NCBI GenBank assembly: GCA_012960475.1 | Contig: DUBE01000055.1 | Location: 85,290-149,289, forward strand | From: Planctomycetota bacterium | Lineage (GTDB): Bacteria > Planctomycetota > UBA1135 > GCA-002686595 | Length of the DNA stretch: 64,000 bases | Direction: 5' to 3' | Part shown: positions 24,760-34,542 of the stretch, piece by piece | How positions within the stretch are numbered: position 1 is the first letter of the stretch | Layout: each line of letters opens with the position of its first letter | Notes under the pieces: generated by a model | What the model saw: the letters and a program-made list of their open reading frames with translations, nothing else | Told to the model about the DNA's origin: nothing | Databases searched by the model: none | Made by a program: the position numbers and the translations under genes

Positions 24760-25464
24760 ATGATCAGCACCAGCCTCCGTTCCTCCAGTCACGACTTGGT
24801 GCAAGCAGCGAATCTCGAGGCTCTTGCGCGAGTCTTACCTGTCCGCGGCCAGAGGGATACGGCCCGGCGCTTGCTTGACGGACGCAGTCTGTGCGCTTTG
24901 GCTCGTCTGGATGCCTCCGCTCTGGCGGATGCGGGAGGGCTGAGCCCCTCCTCTGCTCTCCGCCTGGCCAGGGTGCTGCGTCTGGGGCAGCGGATTCTGG
25001 CGGAGGGTGGGGGCGGCATTGGGGGTGGCTCTCAAGGGGGTCGTGGTGATTCGGAGGTGCATGCAGATCGACCCGCGAGCGCCGCTCGCTGGCTGATGGA
25101 CGCGGTGGCTGGCTGTGAGGTGGAGACCTTCCAGGTGCTCCTGCTCGATCCTCGGCATCGGCTGCGCGAGCGCCTGGAGGTCTCCCGAGGGACCCTCAAT
25201 GCCTCTCTGGTGCATCCCAGGGAGGTTTTTCGCGAGGCGATTCGCCGGGGCGCGGCCGCGATCATCGTCGGCCACAATCACCCCAGTGGGGATCCTGAGC
25301 CCAGCCCCGAGGATCATGCGGTGACCCACCGGCTGTGTGAGGTGGGGATCTTGGTGGGCATTCCCGTTCTCGACCATCTGGTGCTTGCGGGCGGGGCCTG
25401 GGTCAGTCTGCGTCAGCGGCTGGGGAGTCGCTGGCCTGGGGAGGGGCCGCGGGCACCCAACTAG
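24760..25464 (+). CDS. radC: RadC-family (JAMM/MPN) DNA repair-associated protein
   Basis: This is 234 residues, the usual RadC size. An N-terminal helix-hairpin-helix-like part (about 15-80, ALARLDASALADAGGLSPSSALRLARVL) is followed by the JAB/MPN metalloprotease-fold domain at about 105-225. The zinc motif is complete: H172-N-H174-P-S-G-D178, with E120 in VETFQVLLLD upstream. A Gly/Asp-rich linker (LAEGGGGIGGGSQGG) separates the two parts. ATG 24760 follows an in-frame GTG (24757); either could be used. Despite the name, the biochemical role of RadC remains unclear. It stands alone, with no mobile element nearby. Confidence 0.92.
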   Translation: MISTSLRSSSHDLVQAANLEALARVLPVRGQRDTARRLLDGRSLCALARLDASALADAGGLSPSSALRLARVLRLGQRILAEGGGGIGGGSQGGRGDSEVHADRPASAARWLMDAVAGCEVETFQVLLLDPRHRLRERLEVSRGTLNASLVHPREVFREAIRRGAAAIIVGHNHPSGDPEPSPEDHAVTHRLCEVGILVGIPVLDHLVLAGGAWVSLRQRLGSRWPGEGPRAPN

Positions 25465-25510
25465 GCTCTTGAGGAGCTGGGCTGGAGAGGTGCGCGGGGC
25501 CCCTGGCCGA

Positions 25511-25542
25511 GGGCCGCCGCTGTTTGTTGCTCAGAGCGGCCC
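25511..25542 (+). terminator. Stem-loop downstream of radC
   Basis: GGGCCGC (25511-25517) and GCGGCCC (25536-25542) form a perfect 7-bp stem; a register-shifted 6-bp stem, GCCGCT/AGCGGC (25516-25521/25535-25540), gives a shorter 13-base loop. It lies 46 bases after the radC stop and about 120 bases before the FHA-protein gene, where a terminator is expected. No T-tract follows. Confidence 0.35.
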
Positions 25543-25665
25543 CCAGAAGATAGCGATGGGAGGGTTGCCCTCGTTACCCTAGGCACCCCGTGCGGTACTC
25601 CTTTCGTCTCAGCGACTGCACTCCGCACCCCGCCCAACCCCCTTGGCGCCGTCCCTGGGACGCCA

Positions 25666-27648
25666 ATGGCGGATTGGACCCAACTCCCTCCAGGCCCCTC
25701 CCACGCAGCCGCGCGGGAGGCGCTCGAATCCATGCCTTCCGAGCCCACCCTGCGCTTCATGATCGGCGATCGTGCCGGTGAGAGCGTACCCCTCACAGGA
25801 TCCTCTTTCACCGTCGGTCGACGGCCTGGAAACAGTCTGCAGATCAATGATCCGTCGGTTTCGGGTCGTCATGCGGAATTGACTATCGATGACCTAGGGG
25901 TGAGCGTGCGCGATCTCTCCAGCACCAACGGCACCCGTGTCGACGGTGCACCGGTTGTGGATGAGCGTCTGGCGCCCACCGCCCTGTTGCGTTTTGGTAG
26001 CGTCGAGTTGCGTTTTGATGATGGCAGTGGCCCGGCCGGTGCAGCGCTGGCTGGGAACATGGCCGAGGCCGGGGGAGAACTGGGGCGCATTGCGGGGGAC
26101 AAGATCGCAGCCTCTCGCAAGGGATCCAAGTTGTTGCCTGTTGCGGTGCTGCTGATGGGAGCTGTGGCTGCCGCAGTTTGGTACCTGCTGCCCTCCGACG
26201 AGCAGGGCAATAGACGGGGAAGCAAGGCCTCAGAGGTGATTCAGGTCGCGGGCAATCTGCTGGCAGGGAGCTACTCTTTTGAGGCCGATACGGCGGGCTG
26301 GGCTCCCCCTGGGGAAACACCCGCCGTGTTCATCAGGAGCACTGGTGCCCGGCACTCGGGTCGTTGGGGGTTGCGTGCTGAGCTCGAAGATGGCTCCGGA
26401 CTCCACCAATCAGAATTGCAGAGCGTTGGGGAGGGGCGTCTGGTCTTGCGTTCAAGTTTGAGGGTCAGCGACGCAGGCGAAGTCCGCATGGGGCTGCAGT
26501 TGAACTCCCGCGCCTACAATTCCGAGATCGTTGGTACGGCTCCGGCCCCCATGACGATTTGGGGCGACTGGTGCGGGGCCTTGGATTGGGTGGATGTGGA
26601 ATTGGTTGCTCAGGTGCCTCCGGCCTATGATCGAGCCAGGGTGATTGTCGAGGCTCGCGCGGATGGCTCCGGTACCGCAGATGTGGACGATGTGTCCCTG
26701 CTGAGCGATGGGCGCGGCCAGCCTCTGTTGCCCATGGACACCTTCGCCTTGATCGGCGGTGGTCAGCCGGTCAGTCATGTGACACTGGTCAACGTCCAGC
26801 AGGTGCTGCTTTCGGGCCTGATGGTCGAGTCGGATTCTCCGCGCTCCTTGAGTGTGGAGAAGCACCCCAAGGGTTGCCGGGTGACTATCAGCGATGGTGC
26901 TCCGGGCACCGTGGTTCTGCGAGTGGCGTCAGCCCTGGCGGCTGGGGGCTTGCGTACCCTGGGGGAGGGCGGATCCAGTCGGCACCCGGCGGCTTTTGAG
27001 GAGACCGGCGTGACCTCGGTGCTGATCGGTACGGGCCTCGAAATGGTGGCTCTTGGCTTTTCTGGAGCACTCGCTTTGGAGGGCAAGCCCTCTGGCGGTG
27101 GGGGATGGCGCCTGGCCTTGAATCTGCCGGCCGAAGGCTCTCTGGTCTTGCAGGTGGCCTTTCGGGAGGAGTTGGCCGCGGCCCTTGAACTGGCTTCGAG
27201 GGCTCGCCGGGCGGTACGCATGGAGCGCCTTGGAGAGGCGATCTTGCTCTGGCAGGAGCTGCTCGATGCTCATCCCTTCGATGTGCAGGTGACAGCCGAA
27301 GGTCAGGCGGCGATTGCAGGCCTGGTGCATGGGGCGCGCATCGAGTTGGGGCTGCTAGAAAAAGATGTGGAGCGGGCGCGGTTCTTTCGCTTGATCGAGG
27401 GCTATCGCGAAGCTCTGGACGCTGCGGATCGGCTATCGGCCCGCTACTCGGGGACCGATTCTGCCATCGAGGCCCACCAATTGGTGGCATCCATCGGCGA
27501 GGAACTCAATCTCTTGATGGGTGAGTTGGAACAACATGAAATACAAAGGCTGGAGGCCATCCGCGCTGCCCTCCTGGCACGCGACAGTCACCAGCTTGCC
27601 CAGGCGGTCAGCTACATGCTGCAGATGAAACGCGGGGGAAATCGCTAG
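25666..27648 (+). CDS. FHA-domain transmembrane protein with extracytoplasmic carbohydrate-binding-like domain
   Basis: This is 660 residues. An N-terminal cytoplasmic FHA phosphothreonine-binding domain spans about 28-120, with the hallmark GR, SGRHA and STNGT residues (FTVGRRPGNSLQI, SVSGRHAEL, DLSSTNGTRVDG). A single membrane segment lies at about 152-172. The outside part begins with a beta-sandwich resembling CBM4/9-type modules (SYSFEADTAGW, HSGRWGLRAEL, TADVDDVSLLSDG; about 195-355). It ends in a helical, TPR-like region (about 500-655). It opens the pseudopilin locus and lies five bases before the GspL-like gene, so it may tie assembly or activity to protein phosphorylation; the kinase at 19358 is one candidate partner (inference). 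ATG 25732 is an alternative start. Confidence 0.85.
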   Translation: MADWTQLPPGPSHAAAREALESMPSEPTLRFMIGDRAGESVPLTGSSFTVGRRPGNSLQINDPSVSGRHAELTIDDLGVSVRDLSSTNGTRVDGAPVVDERLAPTALLRFGSVELRFDDGSGPAGAALAGNMAEAGGELGRIAGDKIAASRKGSKLLPVAVLLMGAVAAAVWYLLPSDEQGNRRGSKASEVIQVAGNLLAGSYSFEADTAGWAPPGETPAVFIRSTGARHSGRWGLRAELEDGSGLHQSELQSVGEGRLVLRSSLRVSDAGEVRMGLQLNSRAYNSEIVGTAPAPMTIWGDWCGALDWVDVELVAQVPPAYDRARVIVEARADGSGTADVDDVSLLSDGRGQPLLPMDTFALIGGGQPVSHVTLVNVQQVLLSGLMVESDSPRSLSVEKHPKGCRVTISDGAPGTVVLRVASALAAGGLRTLGEGGSSRHPAAFEETGVTSVLIGTGLEMVALGFSGALALEGKPSGGGGWRLALNLPAEGSLVLQVAFREELAAALELASRARRAVRMERLGEAILLWQELLDAHPFDVQVTAEGQAAIAGLVHGARIELGLLEKDVERARFFRLIEGYREALDAADRLSARYSGTDSAIEAHQLVASIGEELNLLMGELEQHEIQRLEAIRAALLARDSHQLAQAVSYMLQMKRGGNR

Positions 27649-27652
27649 AGCC

Positions 27653-29296
27653 ATGGCTAAAAACTCAACAGCAATTGATGTGGGCAGCGGGACAGCGGTG
27701 GCTGTTCAAGGACGACTGGAGAAGGGTTCCTTCCAGCTGACCGGTTTCGCCGTGGCGAAGAATCCCGGCGGCAGCCTGGAGTCCGGTTGGGGGGCGCTCG
27801 AATTGCCCTTCAAACCCGGCCCCATGCGTGTGGCTCTTTCCGGCAAGGAACTCAACGTGCGCTACACACGGGTGCCCAGCGTTCCCGACTGGCAGCTAAG
27901 GCGCTTGATGCACTTTGAAGTGGCCGAGGTGGGGGATACTTCCGGCACGGAGGTGGCCAGCGACTTCAATCTGTTGCCCACTCCTCCGGAGGCCGACGGG
28001 GAGGACATCGTGTTGCTGGCCATGGCACGCATCTCACTCTTGGATGAACACCGGGCGGGGCTTGCGGCGGGGGGCTTCACACTTGAGTGCTACACCCCTG
28101 CGGCGATCGGTCTGTACAACGCCTATCTGCGCCATGGGGTCGTGCAGGATGACACCGTGCTGTTGGCCAACATCGGTCACGAGAGCGTGGATGTGGTCAT
28201 CATGCGTGGACCGGATCTGGTATTTGCCCGCAATCAGGGCGGTGGTGCGAAGCTCTTTGTTGAGGCAATCAGTCAGCAGTTGGGTGTCAAGGGTGAGCAG
28301 GCCGCGCGGCTGGTGCGGGAGTTTGCTGATTTGCGTCCCGGCGCCATGCATTCCACCCCCAATCACGAGAAGGTTTCCCGGGCCTGCTCTGCCGCTGCAG
28401 GTCAATTGGTTTCCCTTTTGCAGTCCTCGGTGCTCTTCTGCAAGACCCAGGTCAAGCTCAGTACCCTGAAACTCGATCGGGTGCTGATCTGCGGGGGCGC
28501 GAGTTCAATGGAGGGTTTGAGCGATGCGCTCGCCGCGGGCCTCTCCGTTCCTGTGCAGCGCTTTGATCCATGGCCCCTGGTGGATTCTTCCGCTTTGAGC
28601 CCCTCCGAGTTAGATGCTCTGACGGAGTACGGTTCCGAGGCGGTGGTGGCTCTGGGCCTTGCCACCATGGCTACGGACAAGGACGCCTATGGATTGGAGA
28701 TTCTGCCCCCGGATCTGGCCCGCAAACGCGAGTTCTTGGGCCGCAAGATCTGGTTGATCGCTGCGGGGATCCTAGCTGCAGCCTACCTGGGGTTCTTTGT
28801 GCAGCAGACCACCAGTCAGGCCGACGATTTGAAGAAGACTGAACGCAGCTTGCGCAGTCAAGTGTCGAGTAAGCAACGAACGGACTCAAAGACTCGCGAC
28901 CTATTGGCCTTGAACGAGGTGCTTTCCCGGGACGCACTTGATCTGCAACGTATCGTTGGTACCGGCGAGCAGATGGCTCGTACCTTGGAGTTCCTGGGCA
29001 CCAAGATGCCGCCTGACTTTTGGATCACTCGCATGGAAGGACGCTGGGGCGTGGATGAGGAGTTGTCCATTGGGGACAACGTGCCCCGTCCGCTGGTGCT
29101 GCTCAAGGGCGCCCTGCGACAGGGAGCTCAAGCGCCCATTGGCCAGTATCAGAGCATGGTGGAGAACCTCCCCTCGGCCCTTCCTGGTGTTCAAAGCAAC
29201 ACGAGTTTTGATCGTGATCGCTATTCAATTGACCTCTCGACTTTCGGGGATTCGCTTTCCCCTGCGGACGATGTAGAAGCTGAGGAGGACATCTAA
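27653..29296 (+). CDS. GspL/PilM-N-like inner-membrane assembly protein
   Basis: This is 547 residues. The N-terminal actin-like (PilM/FtsA-type) domain covers about 1-345: AIDVGSGTAVAVQGRL, a DTVLLANIGHESVDVVIMRG second nucleotide-type strand, and RVLICGGASSMEGLSDALA. One membrane segment follows at about 362-383, then a coiled coil (about 386-430) and a small PilN/GspL-like periplasmic domain to the end. This cytoplasmic-plus-periplasmic layout is that of GspL, equal to a PilM-PilN fusion. In such systems it couples the cytoplasmic ATPase to the pseudopilus base. Neighbours are the FHA protein (5 bases upstream) and the GspM-like gene (4 bases downstream). The cognate ATPase is not in this window. 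Confidence 0.85.
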   Translation: MAKNSTAIDVGSGTAVAVQGRLEKGSFQLTGFAVAKNPGGSLESGWGALELPFKPGPMRVALSGKELNVRYTRVPSVPDWQLRRLMHFEVAEVGDTSGTEVASDFNLLPTPPEADGEDIVLLAMARISLLDEHRAGLAAGGFTLECYTPAAIGLYNAYLRHGVVQDDTVLLANIGHESVDVVIMRGPDLVFARNQGGGAKLFVEAISQQLGVKGEQAARLVREFADLRPGAMHSTPNHEKVSRACSAAAGQLVSLLQSSVLFCKTQVKLSTLKLDRVLICGGASSMEGLSDALAAGLSVPVQRFDPWPLVDSSALSPSELDALTEYGSEAVVALGLATMATDKDAYGLEILPPDLARKREFLGRKIWLIAAGILAAAYLGFFVQQTTSQADDLKKTERSLRSQVSSKQRTDSKTRDLLALNEVLSRDALDLQRIVGTGEQMARTLEFLGTKMPPDFWITRMEGRWGVDEELSIGDNVPRPLVLLKGALRQGAQAPIGQYQSMVENLPSALPGVQSNTSFDRDRYSIDLSTFGDSLSPADDVEAEEDI

Positions 29297-29299
29297 GCT

Positions 29300-30073
29300 A
29301 TGGATCTCGAAAGTTATTGGCAGGAGAACAAGAACTTTGTGCTCTCTGTGGCGGGAGGCGCCCTGGTCTTCCTGATCTTGTTCCTGGTCCTGGATTCGTC
29401 TTATGGATCAGAGGTTCGCAGTGCTCGTGCTCGGGTCTCCCGGGAGCAAAGCAAGCTGGCTCAGTCCTTTTTCAGCCAAAACGACTTGAGTCGCGCCGAG
29501 GAAGAAAACGAGAGCTTGCTCAAGGCTTCCGATGAGCTCGCCGGCAACGCGGGCTTTGTGGCGCGCCCGGGCTTCCGCATCGATCCTGGCGGCACTTCTC
29601 CCAGCAACCAGTACTTTGGCCGCGTGGACAGAGTGCAACGAGAACTCAGCCTGTTGGCGGGGCGTGCTCGCTGCGTACTGCCGGATGGCTTGGGCCTGGA
29701 GGCGCTCAAGACCAATGATCAGGAGGTGATCGCTCGGCATTTGGAGGCGCTGGATCTGCTGGACCGCGTCTTGCGTCGGGCCATCGCTGCGGGGGTTGAC
29801 CGGGTCGCCCGGGTGGAGGTCACCCTGGACTCCGGCTTGAACTCCCGTTCGGGCCTGGGCCGTATTGAACGCACGCGGCTGATCCTGCGCATGATGGCTG
29901 ATCCGCCAGCCATTGCGGACTTCCTGCTGCGTACCCAAAGCTCAAAGGATGGATCTCTGCTGGTGGACTCCTACGATGCGCGAGTCTCCCCTGGGCGCGT
30001 TGATGAGGTCACCTTGGATCTGGTGCTGTTGGTGGTGCGTTTGCACGAGACCGTGACAGGAAACGAGGACTAG
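29300..30073 (+). CDS. GspM/PilO-like inner-membrane protein
   Basis: This is 257 residues with one N-terminal membrane segment (about 15-32), a heptad-rich coiled coil at about 38-75, and a mixed alpha/beta periplasmic domain to the end. This is the plan of GspM and PilO, which pair with GspL/PilN. Sequence likeness is too weak to be decisive; the call rests on topology and on its position directly after the GspL-like gene and before the TPR and pseudopilin genes. The spacing is three bases on each side, indicating tight co-transcription. Confidence 0.7.
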   Translation: MDLESYWQENKNFVLSVAGGALVFLILFLVLDSSYGSEVRSARARVSREQSKLAQSFFSQNDLSRAEEENESLLKASDELAGNAGFVARPGFRIDPGGTSPSNQYFGRVDRVQRELSLLAGRARCVLPDGLGLEALKTNDQEVIARHLEALDLLDRVLRRAIAAGVDRVARVEVTLDSGLNSRSGLGRIERTRLILRMMADPPAIADFLLRTQSSKDGSLLVDSYDARVSPGRVDEVTLDLVLLVVRLHETVTGNED

Positions 30074-30076
30074 CAA

Positions 30077-32803
30077 ATGGAAATCAAACAAGAACAACTA
30101 GTGTTCGTGCTGGTGTTGGCGCTTTTGGCCTGGTGGACCTGGTCTGATCTCTCCGAGGACGGAGGGCGAAGGCGGCGCCAGCGGCGCGTGGACGCGCCGG
30201 TTTTTGTCAGCTATGGTGTGGCTGATCCTAGCTTGGCCCAACCCAGGGCCGGTCGTAAGGACTTTCTGCCCCGCGATCTGTTTTCGCCTCCCAGGGATAC
30301 GGCACCCCTGCCGCCTCTGACCCTGCAGGCGCCCCCCAGGGGCACACCGTCCCAACTCCTTCCTCCGCCAACTTCAAGTCTTGGCGTGGCGGCCTACTCG
30401 CGCTTCTTGCGGAGGGATGCTCGGCACCTGCCGACCCCTGACCTGTTCAGTGCCCCGGTGTTTATGGCACCCGTGGAAGAAATCGCGCCGTCTGTGATAT
30501 TGGATGAAGATCTCATGACGCCGCAAGAACGCTCCGAGCGCGTGGCTTCATGGAAGCGCCTTTACGATTGGGTCGACCTCACCGGCGGCGGGGGAGTCAT
30601 GTACGGCACCATTTCCAACCCCAACCGCTACACCCTGCGGAGCCGTGCCGGTGAGACGCTGCTCTTTGTGGAACTGGATCCGGTCACCGGGGAGCGCGTA
30701 CACCCGGTGGATTTTCCTCCGGTGCCCCTGACTCCCGATCGGATCGTGGCCTGGGCCTTGGCGGATACACCCCTCAATCAGGTTTCTCTTTTTCGTGCCC
30801 GTCTGGGTGGAGAGATGCGCGCCTCCGATCTGGACGCGGCCATGATCATGGTGGACATCTGCGTGCGTGAGCGCCATGACAGTCCGCGTCTGCTTGAGAT
30901 CGCTGAGGAACTCTGTCTCTTGGCTCAGGGTCTGTACGGGGATGACGATCAGCAGGATCCCATCGCGCGCCTCAAGCTGGCGGGTGTTCTGGAGGCGGGC
31001 TTCCAACATGAGGTTGCCTTTGGCATCTATCGGGATCTGATCGACAAGGGACAACACATCTCGCCTGTGGTCTGGACACGCCTGGCGGATCTGGAGGCCC
31101 AGTACCGGCTCTTTGATCAGGCCGAGGATCACTACCGACGGGCGGTGGGCCTGAACGGCGCTCACCATCTCACCCGATGGCACTATGGTCGCTTTCTGTT
31201 GGCTCGTGGTCGCGGGGCCGAGGCGGTCGTGCAACTTACAGAAGCGGAGCGCAGGGAGCCCCGGGACAGTGCAGCACGGGCTGTACGCGTGGCCACGCGC
31301 ACGGATCTGGGTCATGCCCATCTGGCTGCGGGCAGCGTGACCGATGCAACCGCTGCCTTCCGTCGGGCGATTGCCGCGGACGCGGAAGATCCCGACGCTG
31401 TGGCAGGCCTCTTGGCTTGCACCCTGATGAGTGACGACGAACTTCTATTGGAGGAAGCCCAGGGCGCAGCGGGGGTCTTGGCTGCGAGTGGCACGCCGGC
31501 GACCTTTGACTTCTTGATGGTGCAGGGTCTGGCTGCCCTCGCGCTGGAGGATCCCCTGGGTGCTCGCCGTGCCCTTGAATTGGCCCTTGGAGTTGATCCT
31601 TTCCGTTCCGGAGAAGCCCTGCGTGCCCTGTCATTCCTGGCGGAGACCACAGGTCACCCTGAAGAGGCCCGCGGGTTCATTGATCAGGCCTGGCAGGCGG
31701 ATCCGGTGGACGCCTGGACCCAGTTTCAGCGGGCGCGTCTGCTTGCTGAGACGGATGACCTGGAGGGGGCTGAAGTGAGTCTGCGCGGGGCCCTGGATCA
31801 GGAGCTTGATTTTTCGGAGGCCCTGATCGCCATGGCTCACATTGCACGGAAGAAGGGCCGTGGCCAGGATGCGGAACTGTACTACGAGCGTGCTCTTTCC
31901 CTGGATGCTGCTCGTCCCAGGGTGCATGCCCTGAGGGGCTACAACCTGCTCGATCTCTTGGATGTGGATGGGGCAGAGGCTGCTTTTAAACGGGCCTTGG
32001 GACTGCATCCTGGCCTGGCTATGGCAATCAGTGGTTTGGCCTGGTGCAGCTACCTGCGCGGGGATTCGCGTGAGGCCTTGACCCGTTACGGCGAGTTGGC
32101 AGAGCACCTGCGCGATCCACGGGACCCCCTGCGCATCTACGCTGAAGCCCAGGCCGCGCGCATCGTCGATCATGAATCCAAGGAGGTCTGGAGCGATCCA
32201 TTCGAGCGCCCTTCGGGCATTCTCTTGGGCAACGGCTGGATCATCGACATTGGTTTTGGCCCTGAGGTCTCTCTTGAGGAGGGCAGGGTGCGTGTCGAAG
32301 GCCTCTTCAACTCGGCGGGCGCTGTGCGTGTCTTCCGGGAGGAATCGGTAGATTCTTTCTTGGCCTTCGAAATGACTATCACCGTGGAAGCGGGCACTCG
32401 CGCTCGGATCGGTGCCTTCGTGTCCCGCGAGCGCGTCAGTCGTACTGCCACCGCGCAGGTGCAAGCTTCCGCGCGAGTGGGCAAGATTTTCGGCAGCAAC
32501 GCGGGCCCTCTGGAGGCGGACTTCTCGCGGCCGGGGGATACGGATCCGGATGTGCGCGCATTGTTCACGAGTCCTTGGGTTGTGGGTGAGGCGGTGAGTT
32601 TGTCTCTCCTGAGGCGAGGCGAAGGTTCGGACGCTGTCCTTGATGTATCGGTAGGCGGCCAGGAGGTTCTTTCCTCAGTTCCCATGGCCCGTCTTTTCTC
32701 CAGCAGCAGTGTGTTGCGCTTTGGCCTGTTCGTGGAGGGCGAGCAGGGGCGAACCTGCGATGTGCACTTTGACAATGTCCGGGTGGTGCGCCGCAAGCAC
32801 TAG
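30077..32803 (+). CDS. Membrane-anchored TPR protein with C-terminal concanavalin-like domain
   Basis: This is 908 residues. An N-terminal membrane segment (about 9-25), a basic stop-transfer patch (GGRRRRQRR) and a long proline-rich stretch (about 55-130) resemble the GspC/PilP beginning. Residues about 155-235 hold a small beta domain (GGVMYGTISNPNRYTL). TPR repeats fill about 290-690, with clear units such as DLEAQYRLFDQAEDHYRRAV and ALSLDAARPRVHALRGYNLL. The end (about 705-905) is a jelly-roll of the LamG/keto-disaccharide hydrolase type (WIIDIGFGPEVSLEEGRVRVEG, CDVHFDNVRVV). It begins behind a GAGGA ribosome site. Whether it replaces GspC is inference from position and N-terminus. Confidence 0.75.
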   Translation: MEIKQEQLVFVLVLALLAWWTWSDLSEDGGRRRRQRRVDAPVFVSYGVADPSLAQPRAGRKDFLPRDLFSPPRDTAPLPPLTLQAPPRGTPSQLLPPPTSSLGVAAYSRFLRRDARHLPTPDLFSAPVFMAPVEEIAPSVILDEDLMTPQERSERVASWKRLYDWVDLTGGGGVMYGTISNPNRYTLRSRAGETLLFVELDPVTGERVHPVDFPPVPLTPDRIVAWALADTPLNQVSLFRARLGGEMRASDLDAAMIMVDICVRERHDSPRLLEIAEELCLLAQGLYGDDDQQDPIARLKLAGVLEAGFQHEVAFGIYRDLIDKGQHISPVVWTRLADLEAQYRLFDQAEDHYRRAVGLNGAHHLTRWHYGRFLLARGRGAEAVVQLTEAERREPRDSAARAVRVATRTDLGHAHLAAGSVTDATAAFRRAIAADAEDPDAVAGLLACTLMSDDELLLEEAQGAAGVLAASGTPATFDFLMVQGLAALALEDPLGARRALELALGVDPFRSGEALRALSFLAETTGHPEEARGFIDQAWQADPVDAWTQFQRARLLAETDDLEGAEVSLRGALDQELDFSEALIAMAHIARKKGRGQDAELYYERALSLDAARPRVHALRGYNLLDLLDVDGAEAAFKRALGLHPGLAMAISGLAWCSYLRGDSREALTRYGELAEHLRDPRDPLRIYAEAQAARIVDHESKEVWSDPFERPSGILLGNGWIIDIGFGPEVSLEEGRVRVEGLFNSAGAVRVFREESVDSFLAFEMTITVEAGTRARIGAFVSRERVSRTATAQVQASARVGKIFGSNAGPLEADFSRPGDTDPDVRALFTSPWVVGEAVSLSLLRRGEGSDAVLDVSVGGQEVLSSVPMARLFSSSSVLRFGLFVEGEQGRTCDVHFDNVRVVRRKH

Positions 32804-32821
32804 GGGCACCCTGGTTTTCTG

Positions 32822-33502
32822 ATGACGAACATGACACACAGATACATGCAAGCTCCCCTGGTAAGGCCCTCGCGGGCTCGCGCTGGTTTTACCCTGATTG
32901 AATTGCTGGCAGTGATGGTGATTCTCGGCCTCTTGACTTTCTTTGTATTGCGCGGGGCCATGGGTGCCGAGGAAACCGTGCGTGTGAATTCCACACGAGG
33001 TTATCTGCAGCAACTCTCGGCGGCGATTGACAATTACGAGCCCGATGCGGGGGACTATCCCCCTTCGTCTTTTCCCAATTCTCTCGACCCAAAGCCCAGT
33101 GACACCAATATGGGTGCCGAGATGCTCGTGATTTCTCTTTGGCCCAAGCAGGGTTCGATAGCCAATGCCCCTGCGGAGGATCGTCTGGTCAACACCGATG
33201 GGGACAAGACCAGTCGGTCCCACACCATGTTCAGCGCAGCGACGGCGTTTGAGTTGGGGGACGACTGGGGCAACCCCATCGCCTATTTCCATCGTCGGGA
33301 CTACGACGAGCCTTGTATTTACGTGACCTTGGACGAAGAGGGTTATGAGCAGGAGGTCCGGGTGCAGGCTCTCATCAATCCTGTCACCGGAGACCCCTAC
33401 AACAAGACTTCGTTCCAACTTCTGTCTGCCGGTTCAGACGGGATATTTGGAAGCGAGGATGATCTAGGCAACTTCAAGATTCAGGAGGCCGACTCCCCTT
33501 GA
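32822..33502 (+). CDS. gspG: Major pseudopilin GspG-like
   Basis: This is 226 residues. The type III (prepilin) signal is clear: a basic leader ending RARAG22, cleavage before F23, E27 at +5, and the hydrophobic run FTLIELLAVMVILGLLTFFVL. The rest keeps the GspG pattern with YLQQLSAAIDNYEPDAGDYPPS and ends in the DGIFGSEDD segment typical of calcium-binding GspG C-termini. It is longer than the usual 140-150 residues because of an insertion at about 75-150. It is the first pseudopilin of the locus; its stop overlaps the next start as TTGA (33499-33502). Confidence 0.9.
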   Translation: MTNMTHRYMQAPLVRPSRARAGFTLIELLAVMVILGLLTFFVLRGAMGAEETVRVNSTRGYLQQLSAAIDNYEPDAGDYPPSSFPNSLDPKPSDTNMGAEMLVISLWPKQGSIANAPAEDRLVNTDGDKTSRSHTMFSAATAFELGDDWGNPIAYFHRRDYDEPCIYVTLDEEGYEQEVRVQALINPVTGDPYNKTSFQLLSAGSDGIFGSEDDLGNFKIQEADSP

Positions 33503-34542
33503 GAACAGCGGTTTGGAATTCCACGGGCAACACAAGCGCCCGCAAGCGCCAGGGCATGACCCTGTTGGAACTCCTGATCGTGATGGGACTCCTGGCGGTC
33601 ATGTTGGGGGCTGGTGTCGGTGCCTTTGCGGGTCTCGATCCGGGCCGGCGTACTGCCCTTTCTACGGTCACCAGCACCCTGCGTCTGGCGCGCAACGAGG
33701 CTGTGGCCCGGCGTGCAGGTGCGCGGGTGCGCATCGATGTGACCCGGGGCGCGATCCGCGCCACAGGTTTCAGGGTGGTTGGCACCTGGCGTTTCGAAGG
33801 TTTGGGAGTCGTGGATGGTTTCGGTCCCCTGGCGGAGATCGTCGGCGGTGAACTTCCCTTCAGCCGAGACGGGTATATGGGACGTGCCCTGGATTTCTCG
33901 AAAGCTAATCCCTCCGCGCGCCTGGAAGTGGCTGTGCAGGATGATCCCGGTTGCGATTGGGGCGAGGGGTTTGACCTGGGTTTCGCGCTGCGGCCAGTGG
34001 CCCTGGGCCGCAGCCGTTTGGTTGACATGGGTGGATCCGTAGGGCTCGACCTACGATCCGATGGGGGCTTGAATGGTTGGTTCATCAGTCAGTCGAGCGG
34101 CGAAGGCAATCGACAGGTGAAGGGCGGGCGTACTCGGCTTGAATCCCCGCCCGGTGTTGTGGAGGAAGGGCGCTGGTCGCGTGTGCGCCTTTCTCACGAC
34201 GGACGCTTTTTCCGCCTGTATGTGGATGAGGTGGAGGTGGCGCGCAGTTTCCAGGAGGGACGGCTTTGGCGCGGTCCCTCGGCCCTGGTCGTAGGCGGTG
34301 GACCGGGTGGCTTGCCTGCTCTCATCGATGACTTGACTCTGGCGGTGGCTGGCACGGGCTACGAGGCGCTCTTGCCTGGAGGGGTGGCTTTCGCCAAGGA
34401 TACACCCAGGGAGATCCTGTTCAGCCCCTCTGGCGGATTGGATCCCATCGCCCACAACGCTCCCATCCAGATCATGCTGGAGTTCGACGATGGTACGAAT
34501 GAGCAGATTTATGTGGGCCTCTACGGGACGGTGGAGCAGTGA
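33499..34542 (+). CDS. gspH: GspH-like minor pseudopilin with inserted LamG-like domain
   Basis: This is 347 residues from a TTG start, supported by an AGGAGG ribosome site at 33483-33488 and a four-base overlap with gspG. The prepilin signal is KRQG19 then M20-TLLELLIVM, with E24 at +5. GspH-like features follow (LSTVTSTLRLARNEAVARRAGARVRI). Residues about 130-290 are unusual: a concanavalin/LamG-type sandwich (FDLGFALRP, RWSRVRLSHDGRFFRLYVDEVEVAR, LIDDLTLAVAG) is inserted before the C-terminal strand pair. Typical GspH is about 170 residues. As a minor pseudopilin it should sit in the tip complex with I, J and K, which would present the extra domain at the tip (inference). Confidence 0.85.
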   Translation: MRTAVWNSTGNTSARKRQGMTLLELLIVMGLLAVMLGAGVGAFAGLDPGRRTALSTVTSTLRLARNEAVARRAGARVRIDVTRGAIRATGFRVVGTWRFEGLGVVDGFGPLAEIVGGELPFSRDGYMGRALDFSKANPSARLEVAVQDDPGCDWGEGFDLGFALRPVALGRSRLVDMGGSVGLDLRSDGGLNGWFISQSSGEGNRQVKGGRTRLESPPGVVEEGRWSRVRLSHDGRFFRLYVDEVEVARSFQEGRLWRGPSALVVGGGPGGLPALIDDLTLAVAGTGYEALLPGGVAFAKDTPREILFSPSGGLDPIAHNAPIQIMLEFDDGTNEQIYVGLYGTVEQ